From NCBI GenBank assembly GCA_947380655.1, contig CANCRX010000015.1, forward strand, positions 1-55,631: a stretch of 55,631 nucleotides of DNA, in the 5' to 3' direction. Under the pieces are notes generated by a model that was not told the DNA's origin, made no database searches, and worked only from the letters and a program-made list of their open reading frames with translations. Positions 16,331 to 24,852 of this stretch are shown piece by piece. The position numbers and the translations under genes were made by a program. Source of the stretch: Alcaligenaceae bacterium (GTDB lineage Bacteria > Pseudomonadota > Gammaproteobacteria > Burkholderiales > Burkholderiaceae_B). Positions within the stretch are counted from its first letter, which is position 1; each line of letters begins with the position of its first letter.

Positions 16331-17329
16331 TTAATTGTCTGCTTTGATGTCTGCGGCTTTGATGACTTCTCCGTAGCGTTTCAGATCAATCGCGATTTCT
16401 GTACTGAATTTCTCTGGCGTACCGGGTGTTGCTTCGATTCCGAGCGTATCAAGCTTTGCGATGACTTCTGGACTTGAGAGTACGGCATTGAGTTCTTTAT
16501 TCAGATAGTCAACGATTGATTGTGGTGTTTTGGCTGGTGCAAAAATGCCAACCCAGCCACTCGCAACAAAATCTTTGACACCACTCTCCATGAAGGTAGG
16601 CACTTCAGGCAGAGAGGAGGCGCGTTTTTGACTTGAAACGGCTACTGCGTTGAGTCTGCCTGATTTTATGTAGGGATAGGCTCCCGCAACAGCCGTATAC
16701 ACCAGAGGTATCACGCCCGCCTGAACATCAATCATGGCTTGGCCGCCACCTTTGTAAGGGACATGAACGAGTTTTGAACCCGTTTGCTTGTTCAGTAATT
16801 CGACAGCGATATGCTGAGGGCTGGCAACGCCAGAGGAGCCGAAATTAATGGTTTTACCGGGTTGCTTGGAGATCGCGATGATCTCCTGAAGTGTTTGTGC
16901 TTCGAATTTTGGATAGGCCACCAGGATCAGAATTGTTTCACCAATTTTTCCGATCGGTCTAAGATCCTTCGTGGTGTCCAATGGCATATTGGTAAATATA
17001 TGTGGATTGATCACAATTGTTCCGTCAAACCCAAGAACGAGTGTGTATCCATCAGGCTCCGAATTAGCCACCATCGCTGCCCCAATATTGCCTGAGGCAC
17101 CCGGTTTGTTTTCTACAACAATTGTTTGTCCGATGCGACGAGACAATTGGTCTGCGATGAATCTTCCACTTGTATCCGTGACGCCACCCGGAGCAAAGGG
17201 CACAATCAGTCGGATTGGTTTGTTTGGGAAAGTGCTCTGTGCGCTGACTGTCGCTGAGAGTGCGGCCAATGCGAGACCCAGAAAAATTCGTTGCAAGCGA
17301 TGGGTAGTTTTTAATACTGTGCTGATCAT
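16331..17329 (-). CDS. TctC/Bug-family receptor protein
   Basis: This is a 332-residue periplasmic receptor with a signal peptide ending near ATVSAQ, then STFPNKPIRLIVPFAPGGVTD, VENKPGASGNIG, NFGSSGVASPQHIAVEL and HVPYKGGGQAMIDVQAGVI. The loop before the histidine (GVASPQH) differs from the GNGTSAH type of most receptors here, suggesting a different ligand. Its ATG at 17329 overlaps the stop of the upstream hydratase small-subunit gene by 4 bp, with AGGAG 5 bases ahead, so it is translationally coupled to the hydratase. It probably imports the hydratase substrate. Confidence 0.94.
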   Translation of the reverse strand: MISTVLKTTHRLQRIFLGLALAALSATVSAQSTFPNKPIRLIVPFAPGGVTDTSGRFIADQLSRRIGQTIVVENKPGASGNIGAAMVANSEPDGYTLVLGFDGTIVINPHIFTNMPLDTTKDLRPIGKIGETILILVAYPKFEAQTLQEIIAISKQPGKTINFGSSGVASPQHIAVELLNKQTGSKLVHVPYKGGGQAMIDVQAGVIPLVYTAVAGAYPYIKSGRLNAVAVSSQKRASSLPEVPTFMESGVKDFVASGWVGIFAPAKTPQSIVDYLNKELNAVLSSPEVIAKLDTLGIEATPGTPEKFSTEIAIDLKRYGEVIKAADIKADN

Positions 17330-17829
17330 GTTGACTCCTGAGTACTTTTTAATTGGTTTCTAACGAATGGTACTAAGCCACCTGCTTGAATAATTCCCTG
17401 AATATATGGGGGGAAGGGCTTGGCCTGATAGGTGACACCCTTGACGACAAATAGACCCTGCGTGACATCGGCTTCGATCTGTTCTCCATCTTGCACAGCA
17501 GACACGATTTCCGGACATTCAAAAACAGGCAGGCCAATATTGATTGCATTACGATAAAAAATACGCGCAAAACTCGTCGCGATAATGCACGATATCCCAA
17601 CGGCTTTGATTGCGATCGGTGCATGTTCTCTGGACGAACCGGTACCAAAATTATTACCTGCAATCATCACATCGCCCGCACGTACCCGCTGAGTAAATGT
17701 TGGGTCGAGTCCCTCCATGCAGTGCGGGCCGAGATCTTCAGCTGTGTGCAGGTTCAGATATTTGCCGGGTAAGATGACGTCTGTATCGATATGTGCTCCA
17801 TACAGATGGATGACTCCAGTGACGCTCAT
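17326..17829 (-). CDS. Aconitase-type hydratase small subunit (LeuD/DmdB-like)
   Basis: This 167-residue protein is the small (swivelling) subunit of a two-subunit aconitase-superfamily hydratase. It starts with VIHLYGAHIDTDVILPGKYLN and has the substrate-binding AGNNFGTGSSREHAPIAIKAVG and ATSFARIFYRNAINIGLPVFEC. This short form is the HacB/LeuD2 type rather than the longer enterobacterial LeuD. The gene overlaps the large-subunit stop and the receptor start by 4 bp each. Because it pairs with a lyase and a transporter receptor rather than leuB or leuA, dimethylmaleate hydratase-like function (DmdB) is a better guess than leucine synthesis. Confidence 0.9.
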   Translation of the reverse strand: MSVTGVIHLYGAHIDTDVILPGKYLNLHTAEDLGPHCMEGLDPTFTQRVRAGDVMIAGNNFGTGSSREHAPIAIKAVGISCIIATSFARIFYRNAINIGLPVFECPEIVSAVQDGEQIEADVTQGLFVVKGVTYQAKPFPPYIQGIIQAGGLVPFVRNQLKSTQEST

Positions 17830-19115
17830 AGTTGCTCCTTTCTGCCCGCGTGGTCCGCAATCGATGCCGGATCAATAATTTTTCCAGCGACCGCAGCTGC
17901 GGCAGCGACCCAGGCATTTGCCAGATAGACCTTTGAGTCGCTATGGCCCATTCGTCCTCTGAAATTTCGGTTGGTGGTTGATATGGCTGTTTCTCCCGCC
18001 GCCAGTATTCCCATATGTCCACCGAAACAGGCACCGCAAGTCGGTAAGGAGATTCCCGCTCCCGCTGCAGACAGGATTTCTAGCAAACCTTCGCGTGCCG
18101 CTTGTCGATAGATTGCGCTGGTGGCAGGCACAACAATCAGTCGGACATGCGGTGCGATGCTTTGGCCGCTGAGGACTTCGGCCGCCTGCCTGAGATCTGT
18201 GATGGTGCCGTTTGAACAGTTACCGATATAGACTTGATTAACGGTAATTTCTTTGAGTTGTTCGATAGGCAAACCGTTAGCCGGTGAGGGCGGGGCGGCG
18301 ACCATGGGTTCGAGTAGATTAAGATCGATGGTGTAAGTCGCCAGATAGGCTGCGTCGTAGTCAGGTGTGACAGGTTGTCGAGCTTTCCAACCGGATTGTT
18401 TAATGTAATGCGCGACTTGCTCATCATATTCAAATACACAGGTATCGGCGCCTGCTTCAACAGCCATGTTTGCAATAGCCATGCGTTCATCGATATTCAG
18501 ATTGGTGAGGCCTGTCCCGCCAAACTCCAGGGCTGCATTGAGCGCTCCATCGACTCCGATTGTTGCAATCAGAAACAGAATGATGTCCTTGCCTGTGACA
18601 AACCTTCCTGGTTTGCCAATCAACTCTATGCGAATCGAAGCGGGTACTTTGACCCACAATTCTCCCGTTGCGATCACACCCGCCAAATCAGTCGAGCCAA
18701 AACCCACGCCACAGGCATTTAATGCTCCGGCCGTACAAGTATGCGAATCCGCTCCAAAGATCAGGCCGCCAGGACCTACCTTACCAAGTTCGGGGAGGAG
18801 TGCATGTTCGATCCCGTGCCGACCCGATTCATAAAAATTTTTAATCCCGAATTTATTGCCGAAGTTTCTTAATAAGTTGATCGAATCTGCGCTGGTGACG
18901 TCTTTAGGAGGTGAGAAATGATCGGCGATCAACACTACTTTTTCAGAATCAAAAAGATTGCTGACTCCCATCAGATTTAATTGGCCGACCGTAATGGAGC
19001 CGCTTGTGTCGTTGAGTAACACCACATCGGGTGTGAGTACCTCGATATCGCCCGATCTCGCACGCCCTGATTGGGAATGTTGAGCGAATATTTTTTCTGT
19101 CATTGTGAAACCCAT
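17826..19115 (-). CDS. Aconitase-type hydratase large subunit (LeuC/DmdA-like)
   Basis: This 429-residue large subunit of an IPM isomerase/homoaconitase/dimethylmaleate hydratase type enzyme carries the [4Fe-4S] cysteines C300 (YIGNCSNG), C360 and C363 (PTCGACFGGHMG). Other marks are LLNDTSGSITVGQL, ADHFSPP, FGADSHTCTAGALNACGVGFGSTD and STTNRNFRGRMGH. AGGAGA lies 5 bases before ATG 19115. It heads the operon large subunit-small subunit-receptor and diverges from a PEP-mutase/ICL-family lyase. Family members interconvert hydroxy diacids through a dehydrated maleate or fumarate form; the present context points to hydration of a substituted maleate. The exact substrate is an inference. Confidence 0.92.
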   Translation of the reverse strand: MGFTMTEKIFAQHSQSGRARSGDIEVLTPDVVLLNDTSGSITVGQLNLMGVSNLFDSEKVVLIADHFSPPKDVTSADSINLLRNFGNKFGIKNFYESGRHGIEHALLPELGKVGPGGLIFGADSHTCTAGALNACGVGFGSTDLAGVIATGELWVKVPASIRIELIGKPGRFVTGKDIILFLIATIGVDGALNAALEFGGTGLTNLNIDERMAIANMAVEAGADTCVFEYDEQVAHYIKQSGWKARQPVTPDYDAAYLATYTIDLNLLEPMVAAPPSPANGLPIEQLKEITVNQVYIGNCSNGTITDLRQAAEVLSGQSIAPHVRLIVVPATSAIYRQAAREGLLEILSAAGAGISLPTCGACFGGHMGILAAGETAISTTNRNFRGRMGHSDSKVYLANAWVAAAAAVAGKIIDPASIADHAGRKEQL

Positions 19116-19131
19116 GACATCTCCTTGTTTT

Positions 19132-19143
19132 TTATGCGCATAA
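19132..19143. promoter_or_regulatory. Palindromic candidate operator
   Basis: TTATGCGCATAA is a perfect 12-bp palindrome in the divergent region between the hydratase operon and the lyase gene, with a further half-site (TTTATGC) at 19151-19157. No regulator gene is adjacent, so the protein that would bind it is unknown. Confidence 0.45.
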
Positions 19144-19212
19144 GTAAGAATTTATGCTGTTTTTGTTATTTCTGTTTATATTGGCATATTACCTACAAAT
19201 CACTGGATAACT

Positions 19213-20085
19213 ATGAGCCCGGCACAGCACTTGCGTCAACGACTTGAGCAACCTGAAATTATGGTGATCCCAGGCGGAGGTTCACCGATAGAACTTCGCC
19301 AGATCGAGGCCGCAGGATTTGAGGCGGGTTATGTCAGCGGTTATGCCACAGCGGCCGCCCGCTATGGTGAGCCTGACATCGGACTGATCGCTTATGCTGA
19401 CATTGAAAATGCTGTACATGCTATCCGTCGGGTGACGACTTTACCGCTGATTGTTGATTGCGATACCGGCTATGGTGATGTAGCGAACGTAGTGCGTACC
19501 GTCAGAGGTATGGAGCTGCTCGGCGTTGCAGCGATCCAGATCGAAGATCAGGCCTGGCCCAAGCGTTGCGGCCACATGGACAATAAAATTGTTGAGTCGC
19601 GTGAGGTAGCGGTCAGAAAAATACGCGCAGCCGTCGCTGCACGGACCAATCCAGAAACGCTGATTGTTGCACGCACGGATGCTCGGGGACCGCTCGGTAT
19701 GCAGGAGGCACTTGATCGTTGCATGTTGTTTAAACAGGCGGGTGCGGATATTCTTTTTGTTGATGGCCCACAGTCGTTAGACGAACTTGAATTAATCGGG
19801 CGCGAATTGCCAGGACCATTGCTGGCGAATATGTCTGAGACAGGCTTAACACCTTTGCGTTCTGCTCAGGAATTACAGCATATGGGTTTTGCTATTGCAC
19901 TATTTCCGAGCAGTACGGTGAGACTGACTATCAAAGCAGTAGATGACTTTCTGACTGACTTGAAAAAAACAGGTGACTCGCGTAACTGGGTGGATAAGAT
20001 GGCCTCTCTTGAGCAAACAAATAATGCGCTAGGCTTGAATAAAATTCGCGCGTTTGAGCAGGATTTACTTTCAAAAGAGAAGTAG
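19213..20085 (+). CDS. Isocitrate lyase/PEP mutase-superfamily lyase (2,3-dimethylmalate lyase-like)
   Basis: This 290-residue single-domain protein is of the ICL/PEP mutase superfamily. Metal-binding aspartates lie in VDCDTGYGD (D82, D84), E111 sits in IQIEDQ, and PKRCGH carries C119, the general-acid cysteine of true C-C lyases; PEP mutases lack it. Its length fits methylisocitrate lyase and 2,3-dimethylmalate lyase. It diverges from the hydratase operon. In nicotinate-fermenting Eubacterium barkeri an aconitase-type hydratase makes 2,3-dimethylmalate and a lyase of this family splits it to pyruvate and propionate; the same gene pairing here suggests a similar hydrate-then-cleave route. No prpC or prpD is nearby, which argues against methylisocitrate lyase. 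Confidence 0.88.
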   Translation: MSPAQHLRQRLEQPEIMVIPGGGSPIELRQIEAAGFEAGYVSGYATAAARYGEPDIGLIAYADIENAVHAIRRVTTLPLIVDCDTGYGDVANVVRTVRGMELLGVAAIQIEDQAWPKRCGHMDNKIVESREVAVRKIRAAVAARTNPETLIVARTDARGPLGMQEALDRCMLFKQAGADILFVDGPQSLDELELIGRELPGPLLANMSETGLTPLRSAQELQHMGFAIALFPSSTVRLTIKAVDDFLTDLKKTGDSRNWVDKMASLEQTNNALGLNKIRAFEQDLLSKEK

Positions 20086-20091
20086 GCTGGT

Positions 20092-20133
20092 TTCAGGATC
20101 ACTGTTCAGGATCACTGCGCCAAGCGGTGATCC
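20092..20133. repeat. 13-bp tandem duplication feeding a terminator-like hairpin
   Basis: TTCAGGATCACTG occurs twice in tandem (20092-20104, 20105-20117). The second copy contains the TGA stop (minus strand, 20114-20112) of the acyl-CoA synthetase and pairs through GGATCAC (20109-20115) with GTGATCC (20127-20133). The stem therefore lies across the end of that coding region, and the first copy offers an alternative pairing partner. Confidence 0.85.
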
Positions 20134-21770
20134 TTGAATAGTTCACGAAGTTTAAGTTTCATGAGTTTGCCGGTCGCTGTAAGCGGCATTTGATCAATAA
20201 ACGTCACATCATCTGGTATCCACCACTTAGCAACTTTACCCTCAAAAAATGCCAGGATATCTTTTTTGAGGCTTTGCTCATCTTGCAGGATCTCTGTTTT
20301 TTTAACGACCACGAGTAAGGGGCGCTCATCCCATTTGGGATGATGAACCGAAATGCAGGCCGCGATTAATACGGCAGGATGGGCGATGGCGACATTCTCA
20401 ATGTCTATTGAGGAAATCCATTCACCGCCAGACTTGATGACGTCCTTGCTGCGATCTGTGATTTGCATATTTCCATCTGCATCGATGGTCGAGACATCAC
20501 CTGTCGGAAACCAGCCATCAACAAGAGGACTTTCCTCTGCTCGATAGTAATTGCTGATTACCCAGGAGCCTTTGACCATCAGATCACCAAAGGCTTTACC
20601 GTCATTGGGGAGTTGCTTGCCTTCACCATCTACGATTTTCATTTCGATACCGTAGAGCGAGCGTCCTTGTTTTTGCAGGATATGATTTTGTTCGGATTTG
20701 GATTTCTGTAAATCAACTGCTTTTAAGCCCGCTACGGTTCCGATTGGTGACAACTCGGTCATACCCCAGGCGTGTACGACGTTGACTCCATACTCGCTAA
20801 AACTCGCCATCATCGCTGGTGGGCAGGTCGAACCACCGATGACGGTCCTTTTAAAGCTATGGAAGGAGTGATTTTGCTCTTTGACATACTGGAGCAATCC
20901 GGCCCAGATCGTCGGCACACCTGCGGCCATCGTCACTTGTTCAGTATCTATTAATTCAAATAAGGAGGCGCCATCGAGTTTTGCTCCTGGGAAAACAATT
21001 TTTGCTCCGGTCATGGGGCAACTATAGGGTGTACCCCAGGCGTTGACGTGAAACATGGGTACGACCGGCATGATGACTTCTGCACTGGAAATGCTCAGCG
21101 AACCGGGTAATGCTGAGGCATAGGCATGCAAAATAGTTGAGCGATGACTGTAAAGTGCACCCTTTGGACGTCCCGTTGTCCCCGAGGTATAGCAAAGAGC
21201 TGAGGCTGCGAATTCATCAAAGACCGGCCATGCGTAATCGCCGTTTTCATTTGCAATCAATGTCTCATAACAGGCTAGCTCAATTATTTCAGAGCTTGGC
21301 ATTTTATTCTTATCACTTAGGCAAACCCAATGCTGAACCGTCGGACATTGAGGGACCATTTTTTCAACTAGCGACAGGAACGTAATATCAAAGAATATGA
21401 TTTTGTCTTCTGCATGATTAATGATGTATGCGATCTGTTCTTCGAATAGTCTAGGATTGATCGTATGGCATACCGAGCCACTTCCGGAGATCCCATAATA
21501 GAGCTCGAGATGACGGTAGCCATTCCAGGCCAGTGTTCCAATTCGATCTCCCGGCTGGACGTCAAGTCTGCTTAGCATTTGAGCAACCTGTCGCGCACGT
21601 TGTTCGCAGTCGGCATAGGTATAGCGATGGATATCACCCTCTGTGCGTCTTGAAACAATTTCAGTCGTGCCGTAATTATTTTTTGCGTGCGTCAGCAGGC
21701 TGGATATCAGCATAGGCTGAGACATCATTTGACTCATCAAGAGTGCATTTGAATCGATGAATGTTGTCAT
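20112..21770 (-). CDS. AMP-forming acyl-CoA synthetase (medium/long-chain type)
   Basis: This 552-residue ANL-superfamily enzyme activates a fatty or related acid to acyl-CoA via the acyl-adenylate. The P-loop-like motif is CYTSGTTGRPKGALYSHRS, the adenine motif HAWGMTELSP, the hinge TGDVSTIDADGNMQITDRSKD, and the catalytic C-terminal lysine lies in LTATGKLMKLKLRE. The N-terminus (MSQMMSQPMLISSLLTHA) resembles AlkK-type medium-chain synthetases. GGAG 8 bases ahead supports ATG 21770. It is the last gene of a receptor-SDR-synthetase operon (gaps 17 and 23 bp). Substrate unknown, probably the acid bound by the linked receptor. Confidence 0.95.
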   Translation of the reverse strand: MTTFIDSNALLMSQMMSQPMLISSLLTHAKNNYGTTEIVSRRTEGDIHRYTYADCEQRARQVAQMLSRLDVQPGDRIGTLAWNGYRHLELYYGISGSGSVCHTINPRLFEEQIAYIINHAEDKIIFFDITFLSLVEKMVPQCPTVQHWVCLSDKNKMPSSEIIELACYETLIANENGDYAWPVFDEFAASALCYTSGTTGRPKGALYSHRSTILHAYASALPGSLSISSAEVIMPVVPMFHVNAWGTPYSCPMTGAKIVFPGAKLDGASLFELIDTEQVTMAAGVPTIWAGLLQYVKEQNHSFHSFKRTVIGGSTCPPAMMASFSEYGVNVVHAWGMTELSPIGTVAGLKAVDLQKSKSEQNHILQKQGRSLYGIEMKIVDGEGKQLPNDGKAFGDLMVKGSWVISNYYRAEESPLVDGWFPTGDVSTIDADGNMQITDRSKDVIKSGGEWISSIDIENVAIAHPAVLIAACISVHHPKWDERPLLVVVKKTEILQDEQSLKKDILAFFEGKVAKWWIPDDVTFIDQMPLTATGKLMKLKLRELFKDHRLAQ

Positions 21771-21793
21771 GCCAGAGCTCCTCTCTGTCAGAT

Positions 21794-22558
21794 TTAACGC
21801 GGTGTCATCCGGATCGCACCATCCAGACGGATGGTTTCACCATTGAGCATTGGGTTTTCGAGGATGTGTAGCGCTGTCATTGCAAACTCATCGGGGTGAC
21901 CGAGTCTTGCGGGGTGGGGGACTGACGCGCCCAGCGATGCTTTGACGGGTTCAGGCAGCCTCGCCAGTAGCGGTGTGTCGAAGATCCCCGGAGCAATGGT
22001 GCAGACCCGAATATGTCGCTGGGCTAAGTCACGTGCCGCAACGAGCGTCATGCCGACGATCCCTGCTTTGGCTGACGCGTAAGGAACCTGTCCAATCTGG
22101 CCTTCGTAGGCTGCAACAGATGCGGTCAGCACGCAGGCACCACGCTCATTATCAATCAGTTCATTTTTTGCCATCCGGACAGCGGCTAGTCGTAGCGCAT
22201 TAAACGTGCCGATCAAATTGACACGAATGACATCTTCAAATTTCTCTAAGGAGCCAGCCGTGCCATCCTTTTCAACTAACCTGAGTGCGCCACCGTATCC
22301 TGCACAATTAATCAATGCACGTAACGGGGCAAGAGATTCTGCTACATCATAGACATGATTCATTTGCTCGGGATTGCAAACATCCGCCTGAATAAATCTC
22401 GCATGCTCTCCGAGTGAGCCAATGACCGCTTGACCCCGTTCAGCGGAGTGATCCGCGATGACAACCGATACACCCTTTGCCAGAAGTTGCCGCGCACAGG
22501 CCAATCCAAGCCCTGAAGCCCCGCCTGTGATGACTGCTGACATATTTTGAAGTTTCAT
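21794..22558 (-). CDS. Short-chain dehydrogenase (3-hydroxyacyl-CoA dehydrogenase type)
   Basis: This 254-residue SDR has the cofactor motif TGGASGLGLA, IADHSAERG (acidic residue favouring NAD), NCAGYGG and the catalytic S-Y-K set in TASVAAYEGQIGQVPYASAKAG. The C-terminus (NGETIRLDGAIRMTPR) is typical of HSD10-like 3-hydroxyacyl-CoA dehydrogenases. It lies between a receptor and an acyl-CoA synthetase in one operon, so it probably oxidises the hydroxyacyl-CoA made from the imported acid. A close paralogue is cut by the right edge of the window (54958-55631). Confidence 0.93.
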   Translation of the reverse strand: MKLQNMSAVITGGASGLGLACARQLLAKGVSVVIADHSAERGQAVIGSLGEHARFIQADVCNPEQMNHVYDVAESLAPLRALINCAGYGGALRLVEKDGTAGSLEKFEDVIRVNLIGTFNALRLAAVRMAKNELIDNERGACVLTASVAAYEGQIGQVPYASAKAGIVGMTLVAARDLAQRHIRVCTIAPGIFDTPLLARLPEPVKASLGASVPHPARLGHPDEFAMTALHILENPMLNGETIRLDGAIRMTPR

Positions 22559-22575
22559 CTTTTAACCTTAAAAAT

Positions 22576-23577
22576 TTAATCGAGTGAGAGTTTGGTACGT
22601 TCGATCAGGTCACTCCATCGGGTGACCTCGGCGCTGACGAATTTGCTGAATGCGGGTTGAGGACTACCGCCTGGAATTCCACCCATTTCGATGAATTTAC
22701 TTTTAATTTCAGGATCGTTCAGGACAGCAATTAAATTTTCTTGAATTTTTTTGACAATGTCTGGTGGCGTGTGTGAGCGGATAAAAAAACCTAACCAGCC
22801 TGTCACGACAAAATCTGGATAACCTGATTCACGCATGGTTGGAACATTAGGCAGGCTAGCAACACGCTCTGCACTGGTTACGGCCAGAGCGCGTAATTTT
22901 CCGGCTTGAATCTGGGGTAGGGCTTGCGTCAGGTTATCAAACATGAACGCGGTTTCGCCAGACAACACGGACATCGTTGCGGGAACCGAGCCTTTATAGG
23001 GGATATGCAACGCATCCGTTTGTGTTTGCACTTTAAACATCTCAGGCATCAGGTGAGTAAGCTGACCAATCCCTGCCGAAGGGTAGGTGAGTTTGGATGG
23101 TTCGTTTTTCAACCGGGCAACAAGATCTGCGACATTTTTAACGGGGGAATCTGAATTCACGACCAGGACGTTAGCAAATGAAATCAAGTCACTGAGCGCG
23201 ATAAAGTCAGCGGGTTTGTAAGTATTGTTTTTATAGGCTCGGTAATTGACTGCATTTGAGCCGGTGTTCCCAACAAGTAGCGTGTATCCATCTGCTGGAT
23301 TTTTTAACAGCGCTTGTACTCCAAGTATTCCACCCGTACCCGGTTTGTTTTCAACCACGATAGATTGACCGAGGCGCACACTGAGTTTTTGTGCAACAAG
23401 GCGCGTGGGGATGTCGGTCGTTCCACCTGCGGCGCCGGGTACGATCATCGTCAGACTATGTGTCGGCCAGGCATTGGTCTTTTGTGCGAAGGTGTTTTGA
23501 AACGGGGCTATTGCAAGGGTGAGCGTCGTCAATGCACATGCTGTAAAGCGAACGCACAGGCTCGGGATCGTTTTCAA
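22576..23577 (-). CDS. TctC/Bug-family receptor protein
   Basis: This is a 333-residue periplasmic receptor with a signal peptide ending near NTFAQK, then WPTHSLTMIVPGAAGGTTDIPTR, VENKPGTGGILG, YPSAGIGQLTHLMPEMF and HIPYKGSVPATMSVLSGET. The first ligand loop is PGAAGGTTD instead of the common PFAPGG. A TTG start at 23577 is supported by GGAG 7 bases upstream. It is the first gene of the operon receptor-SDR-acyl-CoA synthetase, so its ligand is probably an acid destined for CoA activation. Confidence 0.92.
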   Translation of the reverse strand: MKTIPSLCVRFTACALTTLTLAIAPFQNTFAQKTNAWPTHSLTMIVPGAAGGTTDIPTRLVAQKLSVRLGQSIVVENKPGTGGILGVQALLKNPADGYTLLVGNTGSNAVNYRAYKNNTYKPADFIALSDLISFANVLVVNSDSPVKNVADLVARLKNEPSKLTYPSAGIGQLTHLMPEMFKVQTQTDALHIPYKGSVPATMSVLSGETAFMFDNLTQALPQIQAGKLRALAVTSAERVASLPNVPTMRESGYPDFVVTGWLGFFIRSHTPPDIVKKIQENLIAVLNDPEIKSKFIEMGGIPGGSPQPAFSKFVSAEVTRWSDLIERTKLSLD

Positions 23578-23687
23578 TGCTGTCTCCGTTTGAACTCTTT
23601 TGTAAGAAATCGCTTTCTCTGAGTTTTATATTAACTGTCAACTAAGCCTACCTGAGTCGAATCCTTTGTGCAACCTAGATTAAACCT

Positions 23688-24761
23688 TTAGAAAAGGTAG
23701 GGCTGACAGATTGCTGAGTCAGTGCCTTTGAGTGGATGATGTTGAAATAAGATCGTCATCCCGCAGGTTGAACCAAATATCTTTTCCTGTTGATGTCCTA
23801 TGCCCTGGACCTCGTATGCGAGGTGATTGATCTTGGTTGACCGCCCAGCAAGTAATCGCTCGTAACGTATGTAGGCTTGTGCACGAGAAAGGCGCGTTGA
23901 GCCTTGTGCGGCGGCAGCACAGGACTTGTCGAGATATTTATGGTCAGGATCTGTATCTGCTCCCCCCATCAGATAGACAACATTTCTGTAGGCGTAACGT
24001 TTAAATAGTTCCTGACCTGTTTTTCCTTTTGCATAAGGAATGATGTCCTGCAGTCCATAACGATAATTGTTAAATGCCGGACATTGTTCAGCCGGAAACT
24101 CCTTAAAGCTTCGCTCGACTGGACGCAGCGTATTGAAGTACAGAAATGATGAGGGATTCGCCACGACATAGCGTAGATCCATGCTGCGGCCTCTTATTTC
24201 CTCATCGACCTGGTTGAGCACCGCATAGCGTTGGACTAACTGCCCGCCAGCAGAGTGGCCGGCCAAGGTTACAGTTGTCACCTCAGGAAAATTTTCCTTT
24301 TCTGTCACTTTGAGTAATAAGTCATCAAGCACCTTGAAGGAACTCAATGCAAAAGGATTTTCCTGTGCGTCCAGTCCGCCAGACCATTCTCGATTATTCC
24401 AAAGCGGCATCCGTTCAAAACCTTTAGCAAGATCTGTAATGCCGGGATAGTTCGGAACAAGCAACAGTATCTCAGCTTCGTTGCGACCAGACTGTTTGAG
24501 TAAAGTTTGCCCGGCTGCAAAGTAATCATCGCCATTTCGGTTGATGCCATGGATGATTAAAACGATTTCACGTATTCCTTTCAGGTTGCTCTTCAGATCG
24601 TGGTTTGCGTAAACAGGAAATTCATAGCTTTCAGCACCCGTTCCAAGCCTGACACGCTGCCAATCTGCTGCATAAGCGAGGCAAGAGGTCAGTGTCAATA
24701 ATAGTGCTGTAAAGAAAATGCGGATTGAATTCAAAACTAGCCTTATCGTGAAATGAGCCAT
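23688..24761 (-). CDS. Exported alpha/beta-hydrolase
   Basis: This 357-residue alpha/beta hydrolase has an N-terminal hydrophobic export signal (about 10-31). The nucleophile is S170 in LAGHSAGG, the oxyanion strand is VLIIHGINRNGDD (HG at 71-72), and the probable acid and histidine are D269 or D271 (GGADTDPDH) and H323 (GIGHQQEKIFG). LTSC at residues 24-27 fits a lipobox, so it may be a lipoprotein; otherwise AYA at 29-31 is a signal peptidase I site. No strong ribosome site is seen before ATG 24761. It diverges from an XRE regulator. Substrate unknown: an ester or polyester is possible. Confidence 0.85.
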   Translation of the reverse strand: MAHFTIRLVLNSIRIFFTALLLTLTSCLAYAADWQRVRLGTGAESYEFPVYANHDLKSNLKGIREIVLIIHGINRNGDDYFAAGQTLLKQSGRNEAEILLLVPNYPGITDLAKGFERMPLWNNREWSGGLDAQENPFALSSFKVLDDLLLKVTEKENFPEVTTVTLAGHSAGGQLVQRYAVLNQVDEEIRGRSMDLRYVVANPSSFLYFNTLRPVERSFKEFPAEQCPAFNNYRYGLQDIIPYAKGKTGQELFKRYAYRNVVYLMGGADTDPDHKYLDKSCAAAAQGSTRLSRAQAYIRYERLLAGRSTKINHLAYEVQGIGHQQEKIFGSTCGMTILFQHHPLKGTDSAICQPYLF

Positions 24762-24852
24762 GAGGTGTGAATGTTCGTTTTTCCAGAATATTACAGTTGA
24801 ACTGTTATGGGTAAGTATTCAGTAAAATAAACCTCCTACGCTGGAGTACTTC

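Noticed and set aside
16331..19115. Reading the hydratase genes as leucine-biosynthesis leuC and leuD
   Set aside because: No leuA or leuB nearby, the short small subunit is of the HacB/LeuD2 type, and the genes are coupled to a transporter receptor and face a C-C lyase. A leucine role cannot be fully excluded without the genome.
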